Of a DNA stretch of 64,000 nt, positions 1 through 7,554 are shown in pieces (the stretch's first letter is position 1; each line of letters begins with the position of its first letter). Under the pieces are notes generated by a model. It searched no databases and was not told where the DNA came from. It worked only from the letters and a program-made list of their open reading frames with translations. Source of the stretch: Pseudomonas sp. CROZ-RG-20F-R04-15. Lineage in GTDB: Bacteria; Pseudomonadota; Gammaproteobacteria; Pseudomonadales; Pseudomonadaceae. The stretch spans positions 1 to 64,000 of the forward strand of contig NZ_JAKNQL010000014.1 in assembly GCF_022662375.1 (NCBI RefSeq). The letters run 5' to 3'. The translations under genes were made by a program, and so were the position numbers.

Positions 1-58
1 TGAAATCTGCCGTCAACACCTATTTTCATAAATCTGTCACATCGGTCAAAAACCCACG

Positions 59-94
59 AAAAAAGAAGGCCGACCTCAATGAGGTCGGCCTTCT
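59..94 (-). terminator. Rho-independent terminator of bauA-bauC
   Basis: A 15-bp perfect stem (64-78 pairs with 80-94, core GAAGGCCGACCTC) is followed on the minus strand by a run of six T (A59-A64 on the plus strand). It lies 17 bp past the bauC stop codon, so it ends the minus-strand transcript. Positions 1-58 show no gene or clear signal. Confidence 0.9.
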
Positions 95-111
95 CTGTAA
101 TCCCCTTCTAC

Positions 112-1605
112 TTACAAGCTAGGGAAGGCGAACTGTGAAGCCTCATGGCTCGCCCGTTGCGGCCAGCGCTGAGTGATCGCCTTGCGACGAGTGTAGAAGC
201 GCACACCATCCGGACCATAGGCATGCAAGTCGCCAAACAGCGAACGCTTCCAGCCGCCGAAGCTGTGGTAGGCCACCGGTACCGGCAGCGGCACGTTGAC
301 GCCAACCATGCCGACTTCGATCTCGTCGCAGAACAGACGCGCCGCTTCACCGTCACGGGTGAAGATGCAGGTGCCGTTGCCGTACTCGTGATCGTTGATC
401 AGTTGCATCGCCTCTTCCAGGCTGTTCACGCGAACAATGCACAGTACCGGGCCGAATATCTCTTCTTTATAGATGCGCATCTCTGGGGTGACGTTGTCGA
501 ACAGGCAGCCACCGAGGAAGAAGCCTTCTTCATGACCGGCCACGCTGAAACCACGACCGTCGACCACCAGGGTCGCGCCCGCTGCCACGCCGTCATCCAC
601 GTAACCGCTGACTTTGTCGCGCGCCTGACCGGTTACCAGTGGGCCCATATCCAGACCACACGAAGTGCCAGCACCGATTTTCAGCGCCTGAATCTGTGGA
701 ACCAGTTTCGCTACCAAGGCATCCGCCACCTGATCGCCTACACACACGGCAACCGAGATCGCCATGCAGCGCTCGCCGCACGATCCGTAAGCCGCGCCCA
801 TCAGTGCACTGACAGCGTTATCCAGATCGGCATCCGGCATCAGCACCGCGTGGTTCTTCGCGCCGCCCAGTGCCTGCACGCGTTTGCCGCGCTTGGTGCC
901 TTCGGCGTAGATGTACTCGGCAATCGGCGTCGAGCCAACGAAGCTCAGCGCTTTGACTTCCGGCGCTTCGATCAGCGCGTCTACTGCAGTCTTGTCACCG
1001 TGAACCACGCTCATCACGCCTTTCGGCAAACCGGCTTCCAGTAATAACTGAGCGATCAGCAGTGTCGAACTTGGATCACGCTCGGACGGTTTGAGGATGA
1101 AGCAGTTGCCGCAGACGATCGCCAGCGGGTACATCCACAGCGGCACCATGGCCGGGAAGTTGAACGGGGTGATACCGGCAACAATGCCCAGCGGCTGGAA
1201 GTCCGACCATGCGTCGATGTTCGGGCCGACGTTGCGACTGTACTCGCCCTTGAGGATTTCTGGCGCTGCGCAGGCAAACTCGACGTTCTCGATGCCGCGC
1301 TTCAGTTCACCGGCAGCGTCTTCCAGAGTCTTGCCGTGTTCTTCGCTGATCAATTGCGAAATGCGCGCTTCGTTCTGCTCGAGCAGTTGCTTGAAGCGAA
1401 ACATCACCTGGGCGCGTTTGGCCGGTGGCGTGTTGCGCCAGGCCGGGAACGCAGCCTTGGCGGCATCGATGGCTTTCTGGATGGTGGCCTGGCTGGCCAA
1501 TGGCAGCTTGTGGATAGCCTGACCAGTGGACGGATTGAACACATCAACCGCGCGACCGTTCTCGGTCACCAGTTCGCCATTGATCAAATGCGGGATAACG
1601 CTCAT
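112..1605 (-). CDS. bauC: CoA-acylating (methyl)malonate-semialdehyde dehydrogenase
   Basis: This 497-residue enzyme oxidises malonate semialdehyde (3-oxopropanoate), the product of beta-alanine transamination, to acetyl-CoA and CO2 with NAD+ and CoA. MmsA relatives also act on methylmalonate semialdehyde. It is a full-length aldehyde dehydrogenase: the NFPAMVP cofactor segment is at Asn149 and the catalytic cysteine is Cys280 in CGERCMA. The ATG at 1605 was chosen because AGGAGT precedes it at good spacing and the family N terminus (MSVIPHLINGE) starts there; a longer frame to 1662 has no support. It lies 76 bp downstream of bauA and should be co-transcribed with it. Gene order bauC-bauA-bauR matches what is known of the P. 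aeruginosa beta-alanine locus. The name mmsA is equally usable; substrate preference cannot be read from sequence. Confidence 0.93.
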   Translation of the reverse strand: MSVIPHLINGELVTENGRAVDVFNPSTGQAIHKLPLASQATIQKAIDAAKAAFPAWRNTPPAKRAQVMFRFKQLLEQNEARISQLISEEHGKTLEDAAGELKRGIENVEFACAAPEILKGEYSRNVGPNIDAWSDFQPLGIVAGITPFNFPAMVPLWMYPLAIVCGNCFILKPSERDPSSTLLIAQLLLEAGLPKGVMSVVHGDKTAVDALIEAPEVKALSFVGSTPIAEYIYAEGTKRGKRVQALGGAKNHAVLMPDADLDNAVSALMGAAYGSCGERCMAISVAVCVGDQVADALVAKLVPQIQALKIGAGTSCGLDMGPLVTGQARDKVSGYVDDGVAAGATLVVDGRGFSVAGHEEGFFLGGCLFDNVTPEMRIYKEEIFGPVLCIVRVNSLEEAMQLINDHEYGNGTCIFTRDGEAARLFCDEIEVGMVGVNVPLPVPVAYHSFGGWKRSLFGDLHAYGPDGVRFYTRRKAITQRWPQRASHEASQFAFPSL

Positions 1606-1681
1606 CGAAAACTCCTGAATTCTTGTGCGCAGACGCCCGCAAGAGGCGCCTGCTATTTGCATAGCTATATAGAAGGAAAGA

Positions 1682-3031
1682 TCAGTCGAGCTTGTTCAGC
1701 ACTTCGCCGACCGCGTCGAACAGACGATCAAGGTCTTGCGGCTTGCTGTTGAAAGTTGGGCCGAACTGCAAGGTGTCGCCGCCGAAGCGTACGTAGAACC
1801 CGGCTTTCCACAGGGCCATGCCCGCTTCGAACGGACGCACGATGGCGTCACCGTCACGCCCGGCAATCTGAATGGCGCCGGCCAGACCGAAGTTACGGAT
1901 GTCGATAACGTTCTTGGAACCCTTCAGCCCGTGCAGTGCGTTCTCGAAATGCGGCGCAACTTCCGCGACGCTCTGCACCAGATTCTCTTTTTGCAGCAGG
2001 TCGAGTGCTGCCAGGCCAGCGGCGCAAGCCACTGGGTGTGCCGAGTAGGTGTAACCGTGCGGGAATTCCACGGCGTATTCCGGAGTCGGCTGATTCATGA
2101 AGGTCTGGTAGATCTCGGAGCTGGCAATCACCGCGCCCATCGGGATCGCGCCGTTGGTGACTTGCTTGGCGATGCACATCAGATCCGGGGTCACGCCAAA
2201 GGTGTCGGCGCCGAACATATTGCCGGTGCGGCCGAAACCGGTGATCACTTCGTCGAACACCAGCAGGATGCTGTGCTGATCGCAGATTTCGCGCAGACGT
2301 TTCAGGTAACCCTGCGGCGGCACCAGTACGCCAGCGGAACCGGCCATAGGCTCAACGAATACTGCGGCGATATTCGACGCATCATGCAGCTCAATCAGTT
2401 TCAGCAGCTCATCGGCCAAAGCGATGCCGCCCTGCTCCGGCATGCCACGGGAGAAGGCATTGCTTGCCAGCAAAGTATGCGGCAGGTGATCGACGTCCAT
2501 CATCGCCTGACCGAACAGTTTGCGGTTGCCATTGACGCCACCAAGGCTGGTGCCGGCGATGTTCACGCCGTGGTAACCACGGGCACGGCCGATCATTTTG
2601 GTTTTGGTCGCCTGACCTTTCAGGCGCCAGTAGGCACGGACCATTTTCACGGCGGTATCGGCGCACTCGGAGCCCGAGTCAGTGAAGAACACGTGATTCA
2701 GATTGCCCGGGGTCAGCTCGGTGATTTTCTCGGCCAGCTGGAACGACAGCGGGTGACCGTACTGGAAGCCCGGCGAGTAATCGAGGGTGCCCAGCTGTTT
2801 GGAGACCGCTTCCTGAATTTCCTTGCGGGTATGGCCAGCGCCGCAGGTCCACAGACCGGACAGCGAGTCGTATACCTTGCGGCCCTTGTCGTCGATCAGC
2901 CAGCTGCCTTCGGCGCCAACGATCAAACGCGGATCGCGCTGGAAGTTACGGTTGGCGGTGTACGGCATCCAGTGCGCGTCCAGCTTCAGTTGGCTGGCCA
3001 GTGGCGACTGAGCGTTTTCAGGCATGTTCAT
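1682..3031 (-). CDS. bauA: beta-alanine:pyruvate (omega-amino acid) aminotransferase
   Basis: A cytoplasmic class III PLP-dependent aminotransferase of 449 residues, the length of the well-studied Pseudomonas omega-amino acid:pyruvate transaminase. It moves the amino group of beta-alanine to pyruvate, giving malonate semialdehyde and alanine. The PLP-binding aspartate sits in FDEVITGFGRTG (about residue 260) and the Schiff-base lysine is Lys289 in CIAKQVTNG. The start at 3031 has GAGG upstream. It precedes bauC on the same strand, and the LysR gene bauR diverges from it across a 138-bp spacer holding a 19-bp palindrome, so induction by beta-alanine through BauR is likely. Confidence 0.95.
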   Translation of the reverse strand: MNMPENAQSPLASQLKLDAHWMPYTANRNFQRDPRLIVGAEGSWLIDDKGRKVYDSLSGLWTCGAGHTRKEIQEAVSKQLGTLDYSPGFQYGHPLSFQLAEKITELTPGNLNHVFFTDSGSECADTAVKMVRAYWRLKGQATKTKMIGRARGYHGVNIAGTSLGGVNGNRKLFGQAMMDVDHLPHTLLASNAFSRGMPEQGGIALADELLKLIELHDASNIAAVFVEPMAGSAGVLVPPQGYLKRLREICDQHSILLVFDEVITGFGRTGNMFGADTFGVTPDLMCIAKQVTNGAIPMGAVIASSEIYQTFMNQPTPEYAVEFPHGYTYSAHPVACAAGLAALDLLQKENLVQSVAEVAPHFENALHGLKGSKNVIDIRNFGLAGAIQIAGRDGDAIVRPFEAGMALWKAGFYVRFGGDTLQFGPTFNSKPQDLDRLFDAVGEVLNKLD

Positions 3032-3124
3032 CGGGCAAAACCTCGCAGGGCATAAGCGTCAGGGAGATAAAAAGCGTTGTTGCAGCTAAATTGCCACGGC
3101 GATAAAGTCGGTGAAATTCAACTC

Positions 3125-3143
3125 TTCTAACCTTCAGTTAGAA
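3125..3143. promoter_or_regulatory. Probable BauR operator between bauA and bauR
   Basis: A perfect inverted repeat, TTCTAAC-N5-GTTAGAA, lies in the 138-bp spacer between divergent bauA and bauR, 27 bp before the bauR start. LysR-type regulators usually bind dyads of this kind (T-N11-A core) in divergent promoters. The palindrome is seen directly; the assignment to BauR is inference. Confidence 0.6.
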
Positions 3144-3169
3144 CTTCGCTAAACAATGAGAACAATAAA

Positions 3170-4090
3170 ATGAGCAGCCGCCGCCCCGATCCGCTGGCCC
3201 AGGTCAGTGACTTTGATATTCGCCTGCTGCGAATTTTTCGCAGCGTGGTGGAATGCGGTGGTTTCTCGGCAGCGGAAACCGTGCTCGGCATCGGTCGCTC
3301 GGCGATCAGTCAGCAGATGAGCGATCTGGAGCAGCGCCTCGGTTTACGTTTGTGTCAGCGCGGCCGCGCCGGATTTTCGCTGACTGAAGAAGGTCGCGAG
3401 GTCTATCAATCCGCGCTACAGCTATTAAGTGCGTTGGAAAGCTTCCGCACTGAGGTCAATGGCCTGCACCAGCATTTGCGCGGTGAGTTGATCATCGGTC
3501 TGACCGACAACCTCGTCACCCTGCCCCATATGCGCATCACCCACGCCCTCGCACAGTTGAAGGAACGCGGGCCGGATGTGCAGATCCAGATCCGCATGAT
3601 TGCGCCGAATGAAGTCGAGCAAGGCGTGCTCGATGGGCGTTTACATGTTGGCGTGGTGCCGCAGGCCAGTGCGTTGTCGGGACTGGAATATCAGCCGTTG
3701 TACAGCGAGCGTTCGCTGCTTTATTGCGCGGTGGGCCATCCGTTGTTTTATGTCGATGACAAACAGCTCGATGACGAACGTCTGAACACTCAGGACGCGA
3801 TTGCCCCGACCTTTCGTCTGCCGGCGGATATTCAGGCGCATTACCAGGCGCTCAATTGCACCGCCAGTGCCTCGGACCGTGAGGGTATGGCGTTTCTGAT
3901 TTTGACCGGGCGTTACATCGGTTACCTGCCGGATCACTACGCCAGCCTCTGGGTGCAGCAAGGTCGCTTGCGTGCTTTAAAAGCAGGAACGCGGTTTTAC
4001 GATTTGAGTCTGGCATCGGTCACGCGCAAGGGGCGGCGCCCTCATTTGGTGCTGGAAAGCTTTCTGGAGAGTCTGGCGGCGACGCGTTGA
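3170..4090 (+). CDS. bauR: LysR-family regulator of beta-alanine catabolism
   Basis: A 306-residue LysR-type regulator. The N-terminal winged helix-turn-helix covers about residues 12-75 (DFDIRLLRIFRSVVECGGFS, then GRSAISQQMSDLEQRLG), followed by a substrate-binding-like effector domain from about residue 95. It is transcribed away from bauA-bauC, the layout of the beta-alanine activator BauR in P. aeruginosa, so the likely effector is beta-alanine or a derivative. The start ATG at 3170 has only a weak ribosome-binding site. The family assignment is secure; the regulon is inferred from position. Confidence 0.88.
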   Translation: MSSRRPDPLAQVSDFDIRLLRIFRSVVECGGFSAAETVLGIGRSAISQQMSDLEQRLGLRLCQRGRAGFSLTEEGREVYQSALQLLSALESFRTEVNGLHQHLRGELIIGLTDNLVTLPHMRITHALAQLKERGPDVQIQIRMIAPNEVEQGVLDGRLHVGVVPQASALSGLEYQPLYSERSLLYCAVGHPLFYVDDKQLDDERLNTQDAIAPTFRLPADIQAHYQALNCTASASDREGMAFLILTGRYIGYLPDHYASLWVQQGRLRALKAGTRFYDLSLASVTRKGRRPHLVLESFLESLAATR

Positions 4091-4210
4091 AAATTCTCTG
4101 ATGCCCGCCAGCGTTGGGCCTTAGCAAAAAATTCGACAAATAACCTGAGCAAGTGGACAGCTTTTTGCAAAGCAGGATCAACCTCGATCCTCAACAAGAA
4201 GCCCTAAGCC

Positions 4211-5599
4211 ATGCAGCCAGATTCCGCACCGTCCAGCGACCTGATCTACGGCCTCAACGACCGCCCCAAACCACTCGCCGCAACACTCGCGGCACTGCAA
4301 CACGTGCTCGCCAGTTTCGTCGGCATCATCACCCCGCCGCTGGTGATCGGCTCGGCGCTCGGGTTGACCGCATATTTGCCTTACTTGATCAGCATGGCGT
4401 TGATGGTCTCGGGTGTCGGCACCTTCATTCAGGCGCGGCGGCCGTTCGGCATCGGCGCGGGGATGATCTGTCTGCAGGGCACCAGTTTCGCCTTTCTCGG
4501 TGCGGTGCTGTCGGCTGGTTTTCTGGTCAAGCAACGCGGCGGCAGCCCGGAAGACATTCTGGCGATGATTTTCGGTGTGTGCTTTTTCGGCGCAATCGTG
4601 CAGATCGTCCTCAGCCGTTTCATCGGTCAATTGCGCCGAGTGGTTACGCCGCTGGTGACCGGGATCGTTATCACCCTGATCGGCATCAGTCTGATCAAGG
4701 TTGGTATTACCGATTTGGGCGGCGGCTTCAATGCGCCGGACTTCGGTGCACCGGGCAATCTGGCGCTGGGCGTGTTTGTGTTGCTGACGATCATTCTGCT
4801 CAACCGCTCGAACACGCCTTGGGTGCGCTTGTCGGCAATCATCATTGGTTTGCTGCTCGGCAGTCTGGCCGCGTGGTTCAGTGGGAAACTGGTGCCGCAG
4901 CCTTTGCCTGACTTGCCGCTGGTGAGTTTTCCTACGCCGTTCAAGTTTGGCTTCAGCTTCGACTGGACGGCTTTCCTGCCGGTCGCGCTGATTTATCTGA
5001 TCAGCACCATCGAAACCGTCGGCGATCTTACCGCCAACTGCATGCTCGCCCGCCAGCCAATCAGTGGGCCTTCTTATATAAACCGCTTGCGTGGTGGAGT
5101 ACTCGGTGACGGCGTCAGTTGCATGATCGCCGCGACCTTCAGTGCTTTCCCAAACACCACGTTCGCGCAAAACAACGGCGTGATCCAGTTGACCGGCGTC
5201 GCCAGCCGCTACGTCGGGCTGTACATCGGCGCGATCCTGTTTTGCCTCGGCCTGTTCCCGATGATCGGCGCGGTGCTGCAACAGATTCCGAAACCGGTAC
5301 TTGGCGGCGCGACTCTGGTGATGTTCGGCGCGGTGGCCGCCGCCGGCGTGCGCATCCTCGCGCAATCGCCGCTGGATCGCCGCAGCATGTTGATCATCGC
5401 CACTTCGTTCGGCGTCGGCCTGGGTATCGCCGCACAACCGAACCTGCTGCACCTGCTGCCGAAACTGGTGCAGAACCTGTTCGACTCGGCGATCACCAGC
5501 GGCGGCTTGACCGCGATCATCCTTTGTCTGCTGCTGCCGGAGTCGAAAACCGAGGCCGCTGAAGTGCACGCGGCGCTGAACAAGATCGAACAGGCGTAA
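4211..5599 (+). CDS. NCS2-family urate/xanthine permease
   Basis: An inner-membrane purine:proton symporter of 462 residues with about 14 hydrophobic segments. NCS2 landmarks are visible: a Gln-His pair in the first membrane segment (LAALQHVLASFVG), the acidic segment STIETVGDLTA, and the signature TFAQNNGVIQLTGVASR, whose form resembles urate/xanthine carriers more than uracil carriers. It is followed at once by a RutR-like TetR gene and, further on, by purine deaminases and a nucleoside ABC transporter, so a role in taking up oxidised purines fits. The 120-bp leader (4091-4210) contains a small GGATC/GATCC hairpin but no recognised riboswitch. The exact substrate is not proven. Confidence 0.88.
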   Translation: MQPDSAPSSDLIYGLNDRPKPLAATLAALQHVLASFVGIITPPLVIGSALGLTAYLPYLISMALMVSGVGTFIQARRPFGIGAGMICLQGTSFAFLGAVLSAGFLVKQRGGSPEDILAMIFGVCFFGAIVQIVLSRFIGQLRRVVTPLVTGIVITLIGISLIKVGITDLGGGFNAPDFGAPGNLALGVFVLLTIILLNRSNTPWVRLSAIIIGLLLGSLAAWFSGKLVPQPLPDLPLVSFPTPFKFGFSFDWTAFLPVALIYLISTIETVGDLTANCMLARQPISGPSYINRLRGGVLGDGVSCMIAATFSAFPNTTFAQNNGVIQLTGVASRYVGLYIGAILFCLGLFPMIGAVLQQIPKPVLGGATLVMFGAVAAAGVRILAQSPLDRRSMLIIATSFGVGLGIAAQPNLLHLLPKLVQNLFDSAITSGGLTAIILCLLLPESKTEAAEVHAALNKIEQA

Positions 5600-5629
5600 C
5601 GGTTTTATCGCCCAAGGACTTGTCGGATC

Positions 5630-5670
5630 TCTGTGGGTGCGCTATCAACGCAACTGGTTGCACCCACAGA
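5630..5670. promoter_or_regulatory. Inverted repeat upstream of the TetR gene
   Basis: An 11-bp perfect inverted repeat, TCTGTGGGTGC and GCACCCACAGA, separated by 19 bp, lies between the permease stop (5599) and the TetR-family start (5688). There is no T-run after it, so an operator for the TetR protein is at least as likely as a terminator. It is not one of the REP hairpins found elsewhere in the window. Confidence 0.45.
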
Positions 5671-5687
5671 CAAACCCGGAAGTGCCT

Positions 5688-6338
5688 ATGACCTTTGAAG
5701 TCCCAGCCCATGGCGGCAAACCCGCCAGCCGCATTCGTCAGAAGAACGAAGAGACCATCCTCAAAGCCGCCGAAGACGAGTTCGCCCGTCACGGGTACAA
5801 AGGTACCAGCATGAACACCATCGCGCAGAATGCCGGGTTGCCCAAGGCGAACCTGCATTACTACTTCACCAACAAGCTTGGGTTGTACGTAGCGGTGCTG
5901 AGCAACATCATCGAGTTGTGGGACAGCACCTTCAACACCCTCACCGCCGAAGACGATCCGGCTGAAGCGCTGACCCGCTACATCCGCGCCAAGATGGAAT
6001 TCTCCCGTCGCCAGCCGCAAGCCTCGCGAATCTTTGCGATGGAAGTGATCAGCGGCGGCGAATGCCTGAGCGAATATTTCAATCAGGATTACCGCGCCTG
6101 GTTCACTGGCCGCGCGGCGGTGTTTCAGGCGTGGATCGATGCGGGCAAAATGGACCCGGTGGATCCGGTGCACCTGATCTTCCTGTTGTGGGGCAGCACT
6201 CAGCATTACGCCGATTTCGCCACGCAGATCTGTCGCGTCAGCGGTCGCAGCAAGCTGACCAAGCAGGATATGGAAGACGCCGGTAACAACCTGATCCGCA
6301 TCATTCTCAAAGGCTGCGGCCTCACTCCTTCTCTATAA
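5688..6338 (+). CDS. TetR-family regulator, RutR-like C-terminal domain
   Basis: A 216-residue DNA-binding repressor. The helix-turn-helix lies at about residues 20-60 (EDEFARHGYKGTSMNTIAQ, then AGLPKANLHYYFTNKLGL). The C-terminal ligand domain resembles the RutR/YcdC type, which in known members binds pyrimidines or purine-related ligands. The ATG at 5688 is preceded by GGAAG; the frame extends upstream to 5637 but that part would read through the inverted repeat at 5630-5670. It follows the NCS2 permease on the same strand, so purine-responsive control of that transporter is a reasonable inference. Confidence 0.85.
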   Translation: MTFEVPAHGGKPASRIRQKNEETILKAAEDEFARHGYKGTSMNTIAQNAGLPKANLHYYFTNKLGLYVAVLSNIIELWDSTFNTLTAEDDPAEALTRYIRAKMEFSRRQPQASRIFAMEVISGGECLSEYFNQDYRAWFTGRAAVFQAWIDAGKMDPVDPVHLIFLLWGSTQHYADFATQICRVSGRSKLTKQDMEDAGNNLIRIILKGCGLTPSL

Positions 6339-6345
6339 GACGTTT

Positions 6346-6927
6346 ATGCCTTTCACCCTCAGCGGTTTTTGCGAGTACCGCGAAGAGATTCGCAAAAGCC
6401 GCTTTATCACCTTCGCCACGCCGATCGGCAGCCCTGCCGAGGCGCAGGCGTTTTTCGAACAGCACAGCGACTTCAATGCCTCGCACAATTGCTGGGCGTG
6501 GAAACTCGGCGATCAATATCGCAGCAACGACGATGGCGAACCGGGCGGCACGGCGGGTCGGCCGATTCTGGCGGCGATTGAGGCGCAGGATTGCGATCAG
6601 GTCGCGGTGCTGGTGATTCGTTGGTATGGCGGCATTCAACTCGGTACCGGCGGTTTGGCCCGGGCGTATGGCGGTGGGGCGAACAAATGTTTGCAGACGG
6701 CGGCCAAGGTCGAGTTGATCAGCCGGGTGTCATTGAGTTGCGCTTGCGGGTTTGCCGAGTTGGCGCTGGTGAAGTTGCGCGTGGCCGATCTCGGGGGCTT
6801 GGTTGTGGAAGAAAACTTCACGGCGAACGGCGTTGAGTTGAAGTTAGCGGTGGGTGAGGCGCAGATCGAGTTGTTGCAAAGCCAATTGGCAGATTTGAGC
6901 CGTGGGCGAATTTTGCTTCAACGATAA
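6346..6927 (+). CDS. yigZ: YigZ/IMPACT-family protein
   Basis: A 193-residue cytoplasmic protein of the UPF0029/IMPACT family. The N-terminal domain (residues 1-115) carries the family landmarks ASHNCWAWKLG, NDDGEPGGTAG and VIRWYGGIQLGTGGLARAYG; the C-terminal part is the smaller alpha/beta domain of bacterial YigZ. Bacterial members have no settled function; eukaryotic IMPACT acts in translation control. It starts 7 bp after the TetR gene, so the two are probably co-transcribed. Confidence 0.85.
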   Translation: MPFTLSGFCEYREEIRKSRFITFATPIGSPAEAQAFFEQHSDFNASHNCWAWKLGDQYRSNDDGEPGGTAGRPILAAIEAQDCDQVAVLVIRWYGGIQLGTGGLARAYGGGANKCLQTAAKVELISRVSLSCACGFAELALVKLRVADLGGLVVEENFTANGVELKLAVGEAQIELLQSQLADLSRGRILLQR

Positions 6928-6964
6928 AAGATCAAAAGATCAAAAGATCAAAAGATCAAAGATC
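6926..6964. repeat. Short tandem repeat AAAAGATC
   Basis: Four perfect 8-bp units AAAAGATC run from 6926 to 6957, followed by a partial unit AAAGATC. The first bases overlap the yigZ stop codon region. Such a run is prone to slippage, but it lies past the gene end, so no phase-variable protein is implied. Confidence 0.85.
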
Positions 6965-7030
6965 GCAGCGTTCCGCAGCTCCTACATTTGAAATGCGCTC
7001 CCCTGTTGGAGCTGCCGAAGGCTGCGATCT
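6960..7030. repeat. REP-like hairpin, GATCGCAGC type
   Basis: Imperfect inverted arms (about 6960-6982 and 7008-7030, cores AGATCGCAGC and GCTGCGATCT with GCAGCTCC/GGAGCTGC inside) form a REP-type hairpin of a kind common in Pseudomonas intergenic DNA. It lies just downstream of yigZ. Confidence 0.75.
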
Positions 7031-7091
7031 TTTGGGGCGATCCCGAATTTCCTTATTCCACAGAGTTGCCCACATCTGCTGTGCACCCGAC

Positions 7092-7525
7092 TGTGGATAA
7101 CCTGAGTACATTCCGCTGTAACCCTTCTGTCACGTGGCTTTGCGCGGTTTGTTCACTTTTCGTTCAATTCACCCGACCAAACGAAAATTTCAAGAAGAAA
7201 CAGTCAGTTAGCGTTGTTTATCACCATTAGAAGAAAGCACCGCAGTGCTTATGCCCGGGTTTGCGGCTTGCACACAATAACTGTGGAACAAGCTGTGGAT
7301 AACCCGTTCATGGCTGGCGCAGTCGCAGGTTCTGCCTAGCCCACAACGGTTTGCTCGTTTTTTGATCAGTTAACAACGGGCAAAACTGGAGCCCGATCAA
7401 CGGCTTTGCTCTGAATTGGTGCCGGGCAGAAGCGTATTTTTTTCTTGAATGCTCTACGCCGAGGGCTGGCACACGCGGCCCGCTCGCGTTCCTGACTCAA
7501 TGGCCAGGAAATTGCTTTATCCACA
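7092..7525. other. Cluster of three perfect DnaA boxes
   Basis: Three exact TTATCCACA boxes occur in this gene-free stretch: 7092-7100 and 7294-7302 on the minus strand and 7517-7525 on the plus strand. The 627-bp gap between yigZ and the ABC transporter gene (6928-7554) holds them together with AT-richer DNA. There is no dnaA, dnaN, rpmH or parAB nearby, so this is not the usual Pseudomonas oriC. It may titrate DnaA or make the downstream promoter DnaA-responsive. The boxes are seen directly; the role is inference. Confidence 0.6.
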
Positions 7526-7554
7526 GGCACAACTCCAAGCCAGTCGAGCCTGTC

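Noticed and set aside
145..1044. 299-codon plus-strand frame opposite bauC
   Set aside because: His/Arg/Gln-rich shadow of the dehydrogenase gene with no domain.
4178..5569. Long open frame antisense to the NCS2 permease
   Set aside because: It is Gln/Arg/His-rich low-complexity sequence, the usual shadow of a GC-rich gene, and the sense frame is a clear transporter.
6926..6964. CRISPR-like or phase-variation repeat
   Set aside because: Eight-base units without spacers, located past a stop codon.
6988..7230. 80-codon frame in the DnaA-box spacer
   Set aside because: No ribosome-binding site, no family likeness, and it begins inside a REP-like hairpin.
7092..7525. Chromosomal origin of replication
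   Set aside because: No dnaA, dnaN, rpmH or gidA-type neighbours and no evident 13-mer array; kept only as a DnaA-box cluster.
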